DNA of 50,437 nt from Algoriphagus sp. (GTDB taxonomy: Bacteria; Bacteroidota; Bacteroidia; Cytophagales; Cyclobacteriaceae): contig JAGXQZ010000054.1 of assembly GCA_018336015.1 (NCBI GenBank), positions 1-50,437 of the forward strand, read 5' to 3'. This document shows, in pieces, positions 35,398-43,785 of the stretch. The notes below the pieces were generated by a model. It was not told the DNA's origin and made no database searches. It saw only the letters and a program-made list of their open reading frames with translations. How positions within the stretch are numbered: position 1 is the first letter of the stretch; each line of letters starts with the position of its first letter. A program made the position numbers and the translations under genes.

Positions 35398-37323
35398 ATG
35401 CCGAATTACCTCGAAGAATTAAAGCAAGGACTTAAACTTCTCAAGCTGGAGTGGCAAGAGGACCTTGCTCAATACAAGAAAAAGTTTCTCAATACCTCCG
35501 TAGCTGACAAGAAAAAAGAGGGGATTACCTGGCATCCGATTCTGCTTAAGAAGACCAAAATCGGCATGGGGGAGCGCCTGATTATTGAGGTGGAGCGGAC
35601 GGATACAAGCTATCCTTCGGCATTTGGATCAGGTAAATCGGTCTCGTTTTACTCTACTCAGGAGGGCTACCATGGGGCTGAGTTTCGAGTCAATGGCGTG
35701 GTCAATCAAGCCAAAAAAGACACCTTAATCGTCACGCTACAGGCGGATGAAGTGCCGGATTGGATGGATTCGGGGCGATTGGGAGTGGATTTGCTCTTTG
35801 ATGAGGCCAGTTACCGCGAAATGGAAGGCGCATTGAAAAAGGTTATTCAGTCGGAGTCACCTCGACTCACCGAGCTACGTGATATCGCTTACGGAGAGGA
35901 AAATCCAAAATTCAGGGAAGTGCCAAGTCTGAATCTGGAGGGATTGAATTTTTCTCAAAATCTCGCCTGTCAAAAAATAGAGTCAGCCCAGGACTTTGCC
36001 ATCGTGCATGGCCCTCCCGGCACGGGTAAAACCACAACATTAATAGCTGCTATCCAGCAAGCGGTAGAGCAGAATCTACGGTTATTGGTCACCGCTCCAA
36101 GCAATGCGGCAGTGGATCTTTTGGTGGAAAAGCTGGTTGATCGGGGAATTGCTACCCTTCGTCTTGGGCATCCAGCCCGAGTGGAAGAAAAAATCCTCAA
36201 TCAAACACTGGATGCCAAAATTGCCTTTCACGACAGCTATCGGGATCTGAAAAAACTAAGAAAGGAAACCGAATCTTACCTGCGGCTGGCGAAGCAATAC
36301 AAACGGAACTTTGGTCCCGAGGAGCGCGCCCAACGCAAACTCATGTATCAGGAGGTTTCCCGAATCCGTGAGGCAGCAGAACAGTTGGAAGACTACATTC
36401 GTTCTGATGTCTATCAGCGAACGCAGGTGTTTGCGTCCACTTTGGTCGGCGCTTCCTCGCATCACCTGAAGGGGATGATATTTGACATCGTGTTTATCGA
36501 TGAAGCAGCTCAGGGCCTGGAAGCGGCTACTTGGATCCCCATTTTGAAGGCAAAGAAGGTGGTTTTCGCAGGGGATCATTGCCAACTTCCTCCGACCATT
36601 AAGTCCTATGAAGCGGCTAGACAAGGTCTTTCTACTACTCTTTTTGAAAAAATCATCCACCGCCAGCCTCATACGGCACAAATGCTACAAGTGCAGTACC
36701 GAATGCCTGAATCCATCATGGGATTTTCCAATCAGCATTTCTATGAAGGGAAACTGGAAGCTGCCGAGAATACACGGAGCCATGCATTTTCTCCAGATGA
36801 ACCTGTACTCGAGTGGATCGATACGGCCGGTTCGGGCTACACCGATCAGCAAGAAGCCGAAAGCCTCAGTACTTTTAATCCTGAAGAAGCACGCTTTGCC
36901 TGCCGTCATCTGAACGATACGATCAAGCGAATCGGGTTTGGGTTGTTTAAGGAAAATGGTTGGACAGTTGGACTTATTGCGCCTTATTCGGCACAGGTCA
37001 GATACCTACGGCATTTGATTTTTGAAACTTACGAGTTTCCCAACTTGAAGGCTTTTGCAGACCTGATTACCATCGATACCGTGGACGGATTTCAGGGTCA
37101 AGAGCGGGATTTGATGCTAATTTCTTTGACTAGATCCAATGAAAGTGGAGAAATAGGCTTTTTAGCAGATGAGCGAAGAATGAACGTGGCCATCACTCGA
37201 GCCAAGCGGAAACTGATCCTGATCGGTGACAGCAGCACCTTGGCCCAGCATCCTTTTTTTGATGAGCTTCTCCGCTATTTTGAGGAAAAAGAGGCGTATC
37301 GAAGCGTGTGGGAGTTTATGTAG
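35398..37323 (+). CDS. UPF1/IGHMBP2-type superfamily 1 helicase
   Basis: A 641-residue helicase. An N-terminal beta-barrel-like domain (about 1-180) precedes the motor. Walker A is GPPGTGKTTT near 216, with the APSNAAVD motif, Walker B FIDEAAQ, motif III AGDHCQLPPT, and the C-terminal motor with DTVDGFQGQE and NVAITRAKRKL. These are hallmarks of the UPF1/SMUBP2 subgroup of DNA/RNA helicases; the bacterial substrate is uncertain. I use the ATG at 35398, since the 13 residues upstream are not conserved-looking. No terminator follows; a block of short-period repeats does. Confidence 0.9.
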   Translation: MPNYLEELKQGLKLLKLEWQEDLAQYKKKFLNTSVADKKKEGITWHPILLKKTKIGMGERLIIEVERTDTSYPSAFGSGKSVSFYSTQEGYHGAEFRVNGVVNQAKKDTLIVTLQADEVPDWMDSGRLGVDLLFDEASYREMEGALKKVIQSESPRLTELRDIAYGEENPKFREVPSLNLEGLNFSQNLACQKIESAQDFAIVHGPPGTGKTTTLIAAIQQAVEQNLRLLVTAPSNAAVDLLVEKLVDRGIATLRLGHPARVEEKILNQTLDAKIAFHDSYRDLKKLRKETESYLRLAKQYKRNFGPEERAQRKLMYQEVSRIREAAEQLEDYIRSDVYQRTQVFASTLVGASSHHLKGMIFDIVFIDEAAQGLEAATWIPILKAKKVVFAGDHCQLPPTIKSYEAARQGLSTTLFEKIIHRQPHTAQMLQVQYRMPESIMGFSNQHFYEGKLEAAENTRSHAFSPDEPVLEWIDTAGSGYTDQQEAESLSTFNPEEARFACRHLNDTIKRIGFGLFKENGWTVGLIAPYSAQVRYLRHLIFETYEFPNLKAFADLITIDTVDGFQGQERDLMLISLTRSNESGEIGFLADERRMNVAITRAKRKLILIGDSSTLAQHPFFDELLRYFEEKEAYRSVWEFM

Positions 37324-37329
37324 AAGCCT

Positions 37330-37361
37330 GGAGGTTTGGGAGAATGGAAGTATGGAAGATC
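37330..37361 (+). repeat. Array of four 8-nt units after the helicase gene
   Basis: GGAGGTTT, GGGAGAAT, GGAAGTAT, GGAAGATC: four 8-nt units beginning with GG and mostly purines. It lies 40 nt from the heptamer array in the same gap (37324-37441), between two convergent genes. Confidence 0.5.
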
Positions 37362-37404
37362 GAACTAAAGGCCAAATTCCAAATAGGAAAGTTTGATTAG
37401 CTAC

Positions 37405-37432
37405 CCGAAATCCGAAATCTAAAGTCCGAAAT
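37405..37432 (+). repeat. Array of four 7-nt units (CCGAAAT)
   Basis: CCGAAAT, CCGAAAT, CTAAAGT, CCGAAAT: a clear 7-nt period, with three identical units and one degenerate. Read in the GAAnnnn phase it matches the arrays at 101-128 and 43672-43699. It lies just before the 3' end of the convergent DEAD-box gene. Confidence 0.65.
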
Positions 37433-37441
37433 CCAATACTT

Positions 37442-38605
37442 TTACTTAGCGGAATCGAAGCTTCGATCTTCCCCTTTTCCAAAATCCTCAGCATTTACCA
37501 AAGTCACCCATTTGCCCATTTTCTTTTGAATTACTTTAAAATGGTGCTGCTCTTCAGGGGTAATTAGAGAGATGGCTTGTCCTTGCATGCCGGCACGGCC
37601 TGTGCGTCCGATGCGGTGGATATAATCTTTTGGAGACCTAGGCAGTTCATAATTGATCACCAAAGGCAAGGCCTGAATGTCTATTCCTCTTGCCGCCAAA
37701 TCAGTGGCTACCAGGACTCTGGTTTTACCTGACTTAAATCTAGCCAAAGCCTCCGTGCGGGCTCCTTGGCTTTTGTCCCCGTGAAATGCGACCGCATCGA
37801 TTCCATTTTTGATAAGTTTTCCTACTATGTTGTCGGCAGTTCGGATAGAGGAAGCAAATACCAAAATCTGTTTCCAATCGCCCGATTGGATCACTTGACG
37901 CAAGAATGGTCCTTTGGCTTCGGGGCTGACCCGATAGGCACTTTGAGTGATTGAGTCGGGCGTAAAATCGTCGGCAGCGACCTGCACGCGAACAGGATTT
38001 TGCAAGAGTTTTTTGATCAATTCCTCTACCTCACCTTCCATGGTAGCGGAGAAAAGCAAGGTTTGTTTTTTCCTGGGGATGTATTCAAAGAGGTGATCTA
38101 TTTCCTCTTTGAAACCCATTTGAAGCATCTTGTCGGCTTCATCGATGACCAAAGTCTGGATGCGTGAGATGCTTACCGAATTTCTCCCCATCAAATCAAT
38201 CAACCGCCCGGGAGTAGCGATCAAAATCTCAGTTCCGCCCAGTTTCATCATTTGAGGATTGATCGAGACTCCTCCAAAAATCGCCAAGGACTTGATTCTT
38301 CTGGGTAAAAACCGCCCAAAATTTTCCGCTACTTCTGCTACCTGCACGGCGAGTTCCCGCGTAGGAACAAGCACCAATACAGGAACCGAACGATCTCTTG
38401 GAGCTTCTTTTTGCAAAAGCTGTTGTAGAATGGGCAAGATGTAGGCTGCAGTTTTGCCTGAGCCGGTAGGCGCCAATCCTAGCAGGTCTTTTCCATGGAG
38501 TATGGCTGGGATGGCCTCTACCTGGATCGGATAGGGTGATTCGTACTTGGCCCGCTCAATGGCGGAAAGAAGGGCAGGACCAAGGCCCAAATCTGCAAAA
38601 TTCAT
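37442..38605 (-). CDS. DEAD-box RNA helicase (RhlE-like)
   Basis: A 387-residue ATP-dependent RNA helicase. Q motif PIQVEAIP near 26-33, Walker A APTGSGKT, the TPGR motif, VIDEADKM (DEAD), SAT, ARGIDI and HRIGRTGRAG are all in order and intact. The absence of a long basic tail suggests an RhlE-type core helicase, so the paralogue is uncertain. I use the ATG at 38605 (MNFADL), the usual start of this group. A TAnnTTTG element (TACCTTTG, 38628-38621 on the minus strand) lies about 15 nt upstream. Confidence 0.93.
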   Translation of the reverse strand: MNFADLGLGPALLSAIERAKYESPYPIQVEAIPAILHGKDLLGLAPTGSGKTAAYILPILQQLLQKEAPRDRSVPVLVLVPTRELAVQVAEVAENFGRFLPRRIKSLAIFGGVSINPQMMKLGGTEILIATPGRLIDLMGRNSVSISRIQTLVIDEADKMLQMGFKEEIDHLFEYIPRKKQTLLFSATMEGEVEELIKKLLQNPVRVQVAADDFTPDSITQSAYRVSPEAKGPFLRQVIQSGDWKQILVFASSIRTADNIVGKLIKNGIDAVAFHGDKSQGARTEALARFKSGKTRVLVATDLAARGIDIQALPLVINYELPRSPKDYIHRIGRTGRAGMQGQAISLITPEEQHHFKVIQKKMGKWVTLVNAEDFGKGEDRSFDSAK

Positions 38606-38613
38606 AGGGTTGA

Positions 38614-38628
38614 CTTTGTACAAAGGTA
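38614..38628 (-). promoter_or_regulatory. DEAD-box gene -7 element overlapping a palindrome
   Basis: On the minus strand TACCTTTG (38628-38621) is an exact -7 element. It overlaps a perfect 12-bp palindrome CTTTGTACAAAG (38614-38625) lying just before the start codon. I find no -33 TTG at good spacing. The palindrome could be an operator, or chance. Confidence 0.4.
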
Positions 38629-39084
38629 GGAATGTCAATCGAAAGGATTCTTTTTTCTAATGTGTAACCATTAATTCGTTTTCAATTTGAATTCCTGTAA
38701 GACAATACAAAGAGTCATCGAGGAAACTGTTTTTGTATGAACCATTAAGGTCATTTAGGGAATTAAGGTCTGTAACTGGTTAATTTTTTGGAATTTAAAT
38801 GCCTCAATTTTCTTAATTCCCTTCATGGTTTTAATTGGGTTTTTACGAACTATTAAGTGTTTATCGAAATGATTATTGACCGTATTCAATTTGAATTTTT
38901 GCCTTTGATGATTTCGTGTTGGATTTCAAGTCAATTAAAAGCAAATTGAAAATCGACTAGTATGGTTGTTCTTTAGGATTCCTGTTGTATCCCATTCACT
39001 TCTATTTCGATCTCCTGTGACTTCAGAAAATTCAATTGAATCAGCCTTTCTTAAACCCCAAAAGACCTAAAATACCTTGATTAT
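38629..39084 (+). promoter_or_regulatory. Long regulatory gap before the dehydrogenase operon
   Basis: An AT-rich gap of 456 nt without a gene. It holds three copies of a palindrome TTCAA-(T)-TTGAA at 38681-38691, 38885-38895 and 39031-39040; the first two are part of an identical 13-mer. There is also a 9-nt direct repeat ATTAAGGTC (38744-38752 and 38762-38770, 18 nt apart) and an 11-bp inverted repeat AGGGAATTAAG/CTTAATTCCCT (38757-38767 and 38812-38822). These are probably transcription-factor sites (inference). I could not pick a convincing promoter. Confidence 0.5.
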
Positions 39085-41628
39085 ATGTTCAGAAGTGCGT
39101 TGTGGAGCGGTGTAGTTGGTGTGTTGCTTTTATTTTCCTGTAAAGATCCGGGGCCTCTTCCTGAGACTCTCGATAGCCCTGCCCGAACTCCAGAGGAGGA
39201 AATGAAAACTTTCCAAATCGAGGAAGGATTTGAAGTGCAGTTGGTTGCTGCCGAACCCCTCGTGGAGGCACCTGTCCATATTCAATTTGATGCAGATGGA
39301 CGCCTATGGGTATTGGAGATGCGGGGCTACATGAATGACATCGAGGGTTCGGAGGAAAAGCTGCCAGTCGGTTCGGTAGCCATTTTGGAGGATACCGATG
39401 CAGACGGACAAATGGACAAAAGGATCGTGTATCTGGACTCATTGATCATGCCTCGGTCCTTAGGATTTTATAAAAACGGAGCGCTAATAGCGGAAGATAA
39501 TTCCCTTTGGTGGACAGAAGATACAGATGGAGATTGGAAAGCGGATGTGAAGACACTCGTAGATTCAACCTATTCCGCAAATGGCCTTCCTGAGCATACA
39601 GACAATGGTTTTGTACGCAACGCAGACAACTGGTACTACAGCGCCAAATCCCGACTTCGCTACCGAAATGTGGATGGACAATGGGTTCGGGATTCTACCG
39701 AATTTCGAGGGCAGTGGGGCATTACCCAAGATGACAAAGGCCGATTGATCTACAACTACAATTGGTCTCAACTTCACGGGGACTTGGTTCCTGCCAATTA
39801 TTTATCTCGAAACAAAAACCACAAGCCATCAACCGGGATAGACCATGGCTACACAATCGACCGAAGGGTATTCCCGATTCGCTCTAACCTAGCGGTAAAC
39901 CGCGGATACATTCCCGGTACACTGGACTCTGCCAATCGACTGCAAGAATTTACTTCAGCTTGCTCTCCTACGATCTATCGAAGCAGACTGTTTCCAGAGG
40001 AATACTATGGCAATGTCTTCGTGATGGAAAATGCCGGCAATCTGGTCAAGCGGAATGTGGTGAAGGAAAAGGGCAACCTGCTGGAAGCTTTTGACCCAAA
40101 TTCCGGCAAGGAATTTTTTGCTTCTACCGATGAGCGATTCCGGCCTGTTCATGGGGCTGTGGGGCCAGATGGTGGTCTTTACATTGTGGATATGTATCAG
40201 GGGATCGTGCAGCATGGAGCTTATATGACCGATTACCTGAAAGAAAAAACCTTGGAGCGAAAACTCGACGCTCCCGGGCACATGGGGAGAATATGGAGGA
40301 TTGTGCCTAAAGGAACTGATTTTGAATCATCCCCCAAGCTGAGTTTGGCAAGTACACAGGATCTGGTAGAATACCTTTCCCACTCAGATGGCTGGTATCG
40401 GGATCAGGCGCAGCGGCTTTTGGTAGAAAAGGCGGATCAAAGTGCTGTGGCATTATTGGAAAATTTGGTCAAAAGTAAATCCTCCGAATTGGGATCGTTC
40501 CATGCGCTATGGGCTTTGGAGGGGATGGGGAAAGTAAATCCTTCTTTCCTTTTTTCTATCCTCAACGATCCAAGTGATTTGATCAAAAGCACGGCTGTTC
40601 GTCAGCTGGAAAAATTGGCAGCTACCCAACCTGAAGTGCAGGAACGATTGGGAAATGAGCTGGTGAGCATGGCCTCAGAAGCCTCTGAAGTGCTTGCGCT
40701 TCAGATTGGGTTGAGTGCAGAAGTCCTTTCGCGCAATGCCCGTTTGGCGGTATTGAAATCAATTGTGGAAAAATATGGGGAACAGGCCTTGATCCGAGAT
40801 GCGGTCATGAGCAGTCTGGGAGAAGTGGAGTGGAATTTTTTACAGGGTATTTTAGCAGATGCACGCTGGCAAACACAGGATGTCAATCGGGAGATTTTCC
40901 TGGAAATGCTATCTGCGGCGATCCTGAAAAAAGGTGATTCTGAGGAGATTTCTCAACTTTTGACCCAAATCGATCAGCCTACACTTTCTTGGAAAGAGCA
41001 AGTGATCTTGAATGGACTTGCCATCAAAGCCGGAGATATCGAAGAGGCAGGGAGTATTCGTTTTGCTGCGAAGCCATCTCTTTTCTCTCGCGCCGATTTG
41101 CCGCTGGATGATACCCGCAAAAATATGCTGCTTCGGGTCTTTACCTGGCCTGGATACCAACCCTTGGTAGCAAGCTCCTCGGGATCTTCTTTGGACGAGA
41201 GTGGTCTTAAGCTTTTTGCCGAAGGCCGTCAAAAATACCTCGCGACTTGTTCGGGCTGTCATGGCAACAATGGCAAAGGGGCCACTCGCTTGGGACCTCC
41301 ATTGGCGGGCTCTGAATGGGTGCTTGGAGATGAAGTACGGTTGAGCTTGATTTTGCTGCATGGGATGGAAGGACCGATTGAAGTTGCCGGAAAGAAATAC
41401 GATGCTCCTGAGATTTTGCCTGTAATGCCGGCTCATTCCACCATGGATGATCGAAGCATCGCGGCGATTTTGACCTATATCCGAAATGAATGGGGAAATC
41501 AAGCCCCTGCCATTACCGGCCGTACAGTGGGTTCTACCCGTGTCCTCAACCAAGGTCGAGTTTACCCTTGGTCTGCGGCGGAGCTCAATGCACACCTAGA
41601 AAAGCTAGCTTCTACACCCAAACCCTAA
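39085..41628 (+). CDS. Lipoprotein beta-propeller dehydrogenase with HEAT region and cytochrome c
   Basis: An 847-residue secreted lipoprotein: lipobox LLFSC (C19), a glucose/sorbosone-dehydrogenase-like beta-propeller (about 40-410, with FDADGRLWVLEMRGY and GPDGGLYIVDMYQG), a helical HEAT-like region (about 420-700) and a C-terminal cytochrome c domain with CSGCH (722-726) and a methionine in PVMPAH. This order is the PVC-type membrane-bound dehydrogenase architecture. It likely oxidises a sugar or sugar acid in the periplasm and passes electrons to its own haem; the substrate is unknown. It is the first gene of a two-gene unit with the TIM-barrel gene 14 nt downstream. Confidence 0.85.
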   Translation: MFRSALWSGVVGVLLLFSCKDPGPLPETLDSPARTPEEEMKTFQIEEGFEVQLVAAEPLVEAPVHIQFDADGRLWVLEMRGYMNDIEGSEEKLPVGSVAILEDTDADGQMDKRIVYLDSLIMPRSLGFYKNGALIAEDNSLWWTEDTDGDWKADVKTLVDSTYSANGLPEHTDNGFVRNADNWYYSAKSRLRYRNVDGQWVRDSTEFRGQWGITQDDKGRLIYNYNWSQLHGDLVPANYLSRNKNHKPSTGIDHGYTIDRRVFPIRSNLAVNRGYIPGTLDSANRLQEFTSACSPTIYRSRLFPEEYYGNVFVMENAGNLVKRNVVKEKGNLLEAFDPNSGKEFFASTDERFRPVHGAVGPDGGLYIVDMYQGIVQHGAYMTDYLKEKTLERKLDAPGHMGRIWRIVPKGTDFESSPKLSLASTQDLVEYLSHSDGWYRDQAQRLLVEKADQSAVALLENLVKSKSSELGSFHALWALEGMGKVNPSFLFSILNDPSDLIKSTAVRQLEKLAATQPEVQERLGNELVSMASEASEVLALQIGLSAEVLSRNARLAVLKSIVEKYGEQALIRDAVMSSLGEVEWNFLQGILADARWQTQDVNREIFLEMLSAAILKKGDSEEISQLLTQIDQPTLSWKEQVILNGLAIKAGDIEEAGSIRFAAKPSLFSRADLPLDDTRKNMLLRVFTWPGYQPLVASSSGSSLDESGLKLFAEGRQKYLATCSGCHGNNGKGATRLGPPLAGSEWVLGDEVRLSLILLHGMEGPIEVAGKKYDAPEILPVMPAHSTMDDRSIAAILTYIRNEWGNQAPAITGRTVGSTRVLNQGRVYPWSAAELNAHLEKLASTPKP

Positions 41629-41642
41629 CCCAAAACCCGCCT

Positions 41643-42737
41643 ATGAAAACGCCTTACTCAACGCATAAAACTCTTGCTAGCAGGAGGGATTTTCTCAAAA
41701 AATCTGCTCTTGCCTCTGCGGCGCTGACTTGGCCATTTTCGGCCTTGCCTGAAAGCCTCCGGGGAGTTTCGATGGGGGTGGTGGTGCATTCCTATGGCAT
41801 GCGCTGGGGATCAAAAGTAGAAAGTGCCACCTATCCGGGTTTTACCAATGCGGTGGATTTAATGCGGCATTGTCACTCGATCGGTGCAGGAGGCATTCAG
41901 ACCACGGTTGGCGGATGGGCGGAAGACTTTGCAAAGCAAGTTCGAGCGGAGCGGGAAAAGCTCGGAATGTACCTGGAGGGAAGCATTGGTTTGCCAAAAG
42001 ACTCCACTGACCTAAGCCGCTTTGAGAAGGAAGTTCGATTAGCCAAGGAGGCAGGAGCGACTGTACTACGAACAGTTTGCTTGAGTGGGAGGCGCTACGA
42101 AAACTTCAAGACGGAGACGGAATGGGCTACTTTCAAAGAAAACTCCCTCAGGTCTATCCAGCTCGCTGAGCCTATTGTGCGAAAACATCAGGTACGATTG
42201 GCGGTGGAAAATCACAAAGACTGGAAAGCCGCCGAACTCGCTCAACTCATCCAAAACCTAAGCAGCGAATGGGTGGGAGTGACTTTGGATTTTGGAAATA
42301 ATGTTTCCTTGCTCGAGGAACCCATGGAAGTGATCCGAACTTTGGCTCCTTTTGCCTTTTCCACACATGTGAAAGACATGGGTGTGAAAGCCTACGAAAA
42401 AGGCTTTTTGCTTTCCGAAGTGGAGTTGGGGAAAGGAATTGTTGATCTCAAAACAGCCGTAGACCTCTGCAAAAAACACAATCCCCAAGTGACCTTCAGT
42501 TTGGAAATGATTACCCGAGATCCCTTGGAGATTCCTTGTTTGGAGGATAGCTATTGGGTCACTTTTGAGGATGAAAAAGCAAAAGACCTGGCAAAAATCC
42601 TTCGAATGGTTCGCGACCGATCCTTTTCCGGAGACTTGCCCTCCGTCAAAAATCTCGATTCAGAAGGAAGGCTAGCCTTTGAAGAAGAAAACGTGGTAAA
42701 GTGTCTTTCTTATTCTAAAACCCAGCTTTCTCTTTAA
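41643..42737 (+). CDS. Tat-exported sugar epimerase/isomerase-like TIM-barrel protein
   Basis: A 364-residue protein with a twin-arginine signal (SRRDFLKK at about 13-20, then a hydrophobic stretch) and an AP-endonuclease-2-type TIM barrel. Acidic and histidine metal ligands are visible in LAVENHKDW, VGVTLDFGN, FSTHVKDMG and FSLEMITRD. Such exported proteins are usually annotated as sugar phosphate isomerase/epimerase; the periplasmic location argues for a free sugar or sugar acid rather than a phosphate. I use the ATG at 41643; the frame runs back into the previous gene but lacks sense there. Confidence 0.85.
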   Translation: MKTPYSTHKTLASRRDFLKKSALASAALTWPFSALPESLRGVSMGVVVHSYGMRWGSKVESATYPGFTNAVDLMRHCHSIGAGGIQTTVGGWAEDFAKQVRAEREKLGMYLEGSIGLPKDSTDLSRFEKEVRLAKEAGATVLRTVCLSGRRYENFKTETEWATFKENSLRSIQLAEPIVRKHQVRLAVENHKDWKAAELAQLIQNLSSEWVGVTLDFGNNVSLLEEPMEVIRTLAPFAFSTHVKDMGVKAYEKGFLLSEVELGKGIVDLKTAVDLCKKHNPQVTFSLEMITRDPLEIPCLEDSYWVTFEDEKAKDLAKILRMVRDRSFSGDLPSVKNLDSEGRLAFEEENVVKCLSYSKTQLSL

Positions 42738-42794
42738 GTTCATAGAATAAATAATCCAATAAAAGAACCTATAAATCTTTAATTTCCCATCTCA

Positions 42795-42822
42795 TCGGAC
42801 ACCTGACATCCGACATCGGACC
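42795..42822 (+). repeat. Array of four 7-nt units (TCGGACA-like)
   Basis: TCGGACA, CCTGACA, TCCGACA, TCGGACC: four degenerate heptamers in the 134-nt gap before the SDR gene. A second heptamer array begins 8 nt later. Confidence 0.6.
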
Positions 42823-42829
42823 AGTTAAA

Positions 42830-42858
42830 TCTTCTGTCTTCTGTCTTCGGTCTCCCTA
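42830..42858 (-). repeat. Array of 7-nt units (GAAGACA on the minus strand)
   Basis: On the plus strand TCTTCTG, TCTTCTG, TCTTCGG, TCTCCC; on the minus strand this reads GAAGACA, GAAGACA, GAAGATT after a CCGAAGA step, essentially the same unit as the rRNA spacer array at 101-128. It ends 14 nt before the SDR start codon, so it would be part of that gene's leader or promoter. Confidence 0.6.
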
Positions 42859-42871
42859 ACTTCTTACCAAA

Positions 42872-43666
42872 ATGTCCACCCTCGACTTCTCCCAACTCCC
42901 AGGTCTTTCTATTTTTTCACTCAAAGGCAAAGCCGCCATCATCACGGGAGGCACCAAAGGCCTCGGTTTGGCGATGGCTGCCGGGCTAGCTTCAGCCGGT
43001 GCCCATGTGCTTTTGGTCTCTCGAAAAGCCTCCGACGGAGATGAAGCCGCCGCTGAAATCGCTGCTCAATACGGAGTGAAAGCCATGACATTTGCCGCAG
43101 ACGTCGTAGATCAAGCAGGGATGGAAGCCATGGCTAAGTTTGCCTATGAAGCCTTTGGTAGTATCGATATCCTAGTCAATTCCGCAGGCATCAACATCCG
43201 TGGAGCGATTGACGAACTCTCTCATGCCGATTTCACCAAAGTTATGGATGTCAATGTAACCGGAACTTGGCTGGCTTGCCGGGCAGTGACCCCTTACATG
43301 AAAGAGCAGAAAAAAGGAGCGATTATCAATTTAGCAAGTACTTTGGGTTTGGTGGGTTTGGCCAACCGTACACCTTACACAGCTAGCAAAGGTGCAGTGG
43401 TGCAAATGACCCGAGCATTGGCTTTGGAATTTGCTCCTTGGAATATCAATGTGAATGCAATTTGTCCGGGACCGTTTTTGACCGAGATGAACCTGCCCAT
43501 CGCCGATACCGAGGAGGGGAAAAAGTTTGTGGTAGGAGCTACCGCTTTAGGTCGCTGGGGTGAGTTGAAAGAAATCCAAGGAGCAGCGATTTTCTTGGCT
43601 TCCGACGCGGCTACCTACATGGTGGGTTCGATGGTGACGGTTGATGGCGGGTGGACAGCAAGGTAA
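42872..43666 (+). CDS. Short-chain dehydrogenase, gluconate 5-dehydrogenase-like
   Basis: A 264-residue NAD(P)-dependent oxidoreductase of the classical SDR fold. TGGTKGLG (about 25-32) binds the cofactor; NSAGIN, the catalytic serine in NLAST, and Y169/K173 in YTASK complete the active site. The closing SDAATYMVGSMVTVDGGW is typical of gluconate 5-dehydrogenase and glucose 1-dehydrogenase-like members. Together with the dehydrogenase upstream and the gluconate permease opposite, it suggests sugar-acid metabolism. The substrate is inferred, not shown. Confidence 0.85.
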   Translation: MSTLDFSQLPGLSIFSLKGKAAIITGGTKGLGLAMAAGLASAGAHVLLVSRKASDGDEAAAEIAAQYGVKAMTFAADVVDQAGMEAMAKFAYEAFGSIDILVNSAGINIRGAIDELSHADFTKVMDVNVTGTWLACRAVTPYMKEQKKGAIINLASTLGLVGLANRTPYTASKGAVVQMTRALALEFAPWNINVNAICPGPFLTEMNLPIADTEEGKKFVVGATALGRWGELKEIQGAAIFLASDAATYMVGSMVTVDGGWTAR

Positions 43667-43671
43667 ATTCA

Positions 43672-43699
43672 GAAGTTTGAAATTAGAAAGCTGAAACAA
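43672..43699 (+). repeat. Array of four 7-nt units (GAAnnnn)
   Basis: GAAGTTT, GAAATTA, GAAAGCT, GAAACAA begin 5 nt after the SDR stop. It shows the same GAA phase as the rRNA spacer array, with more degenerate units. Confidence 0.45.
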
Positions 43700-43728
43700 A
43701 AACAAAACTGGAATAGACCTATGATAAA

Positions 43729-43769
43729 AGACTTGCAGATTAGAAGTTGAACTTCTAATCTGCAAGTCT
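43729..43769. terminator. 41-nt palindrome between convergent genes
   Basis: Two perfect 20-nt arms (43729-43748 and 43750-43769) around a single base, flanked by A-rich DNA on the left and T-rich on the right. It lies between the ends of the SDR (plus) and gntP (minus) genes and should terminate both. The arm length is exceptional for a terminator. Confidence 0.7.
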
Positions 43770-43785
43770 AATTTTTTAATTGAAT

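Noticed and set aside
40909..41595. 228-codon minus-strand frame inside the dehydrogenase gene
   Set aside because: Shadow of the cytochrome/HEAT coding sequence; composition is Arg/Ser/His rich and it lacks an independent start context.
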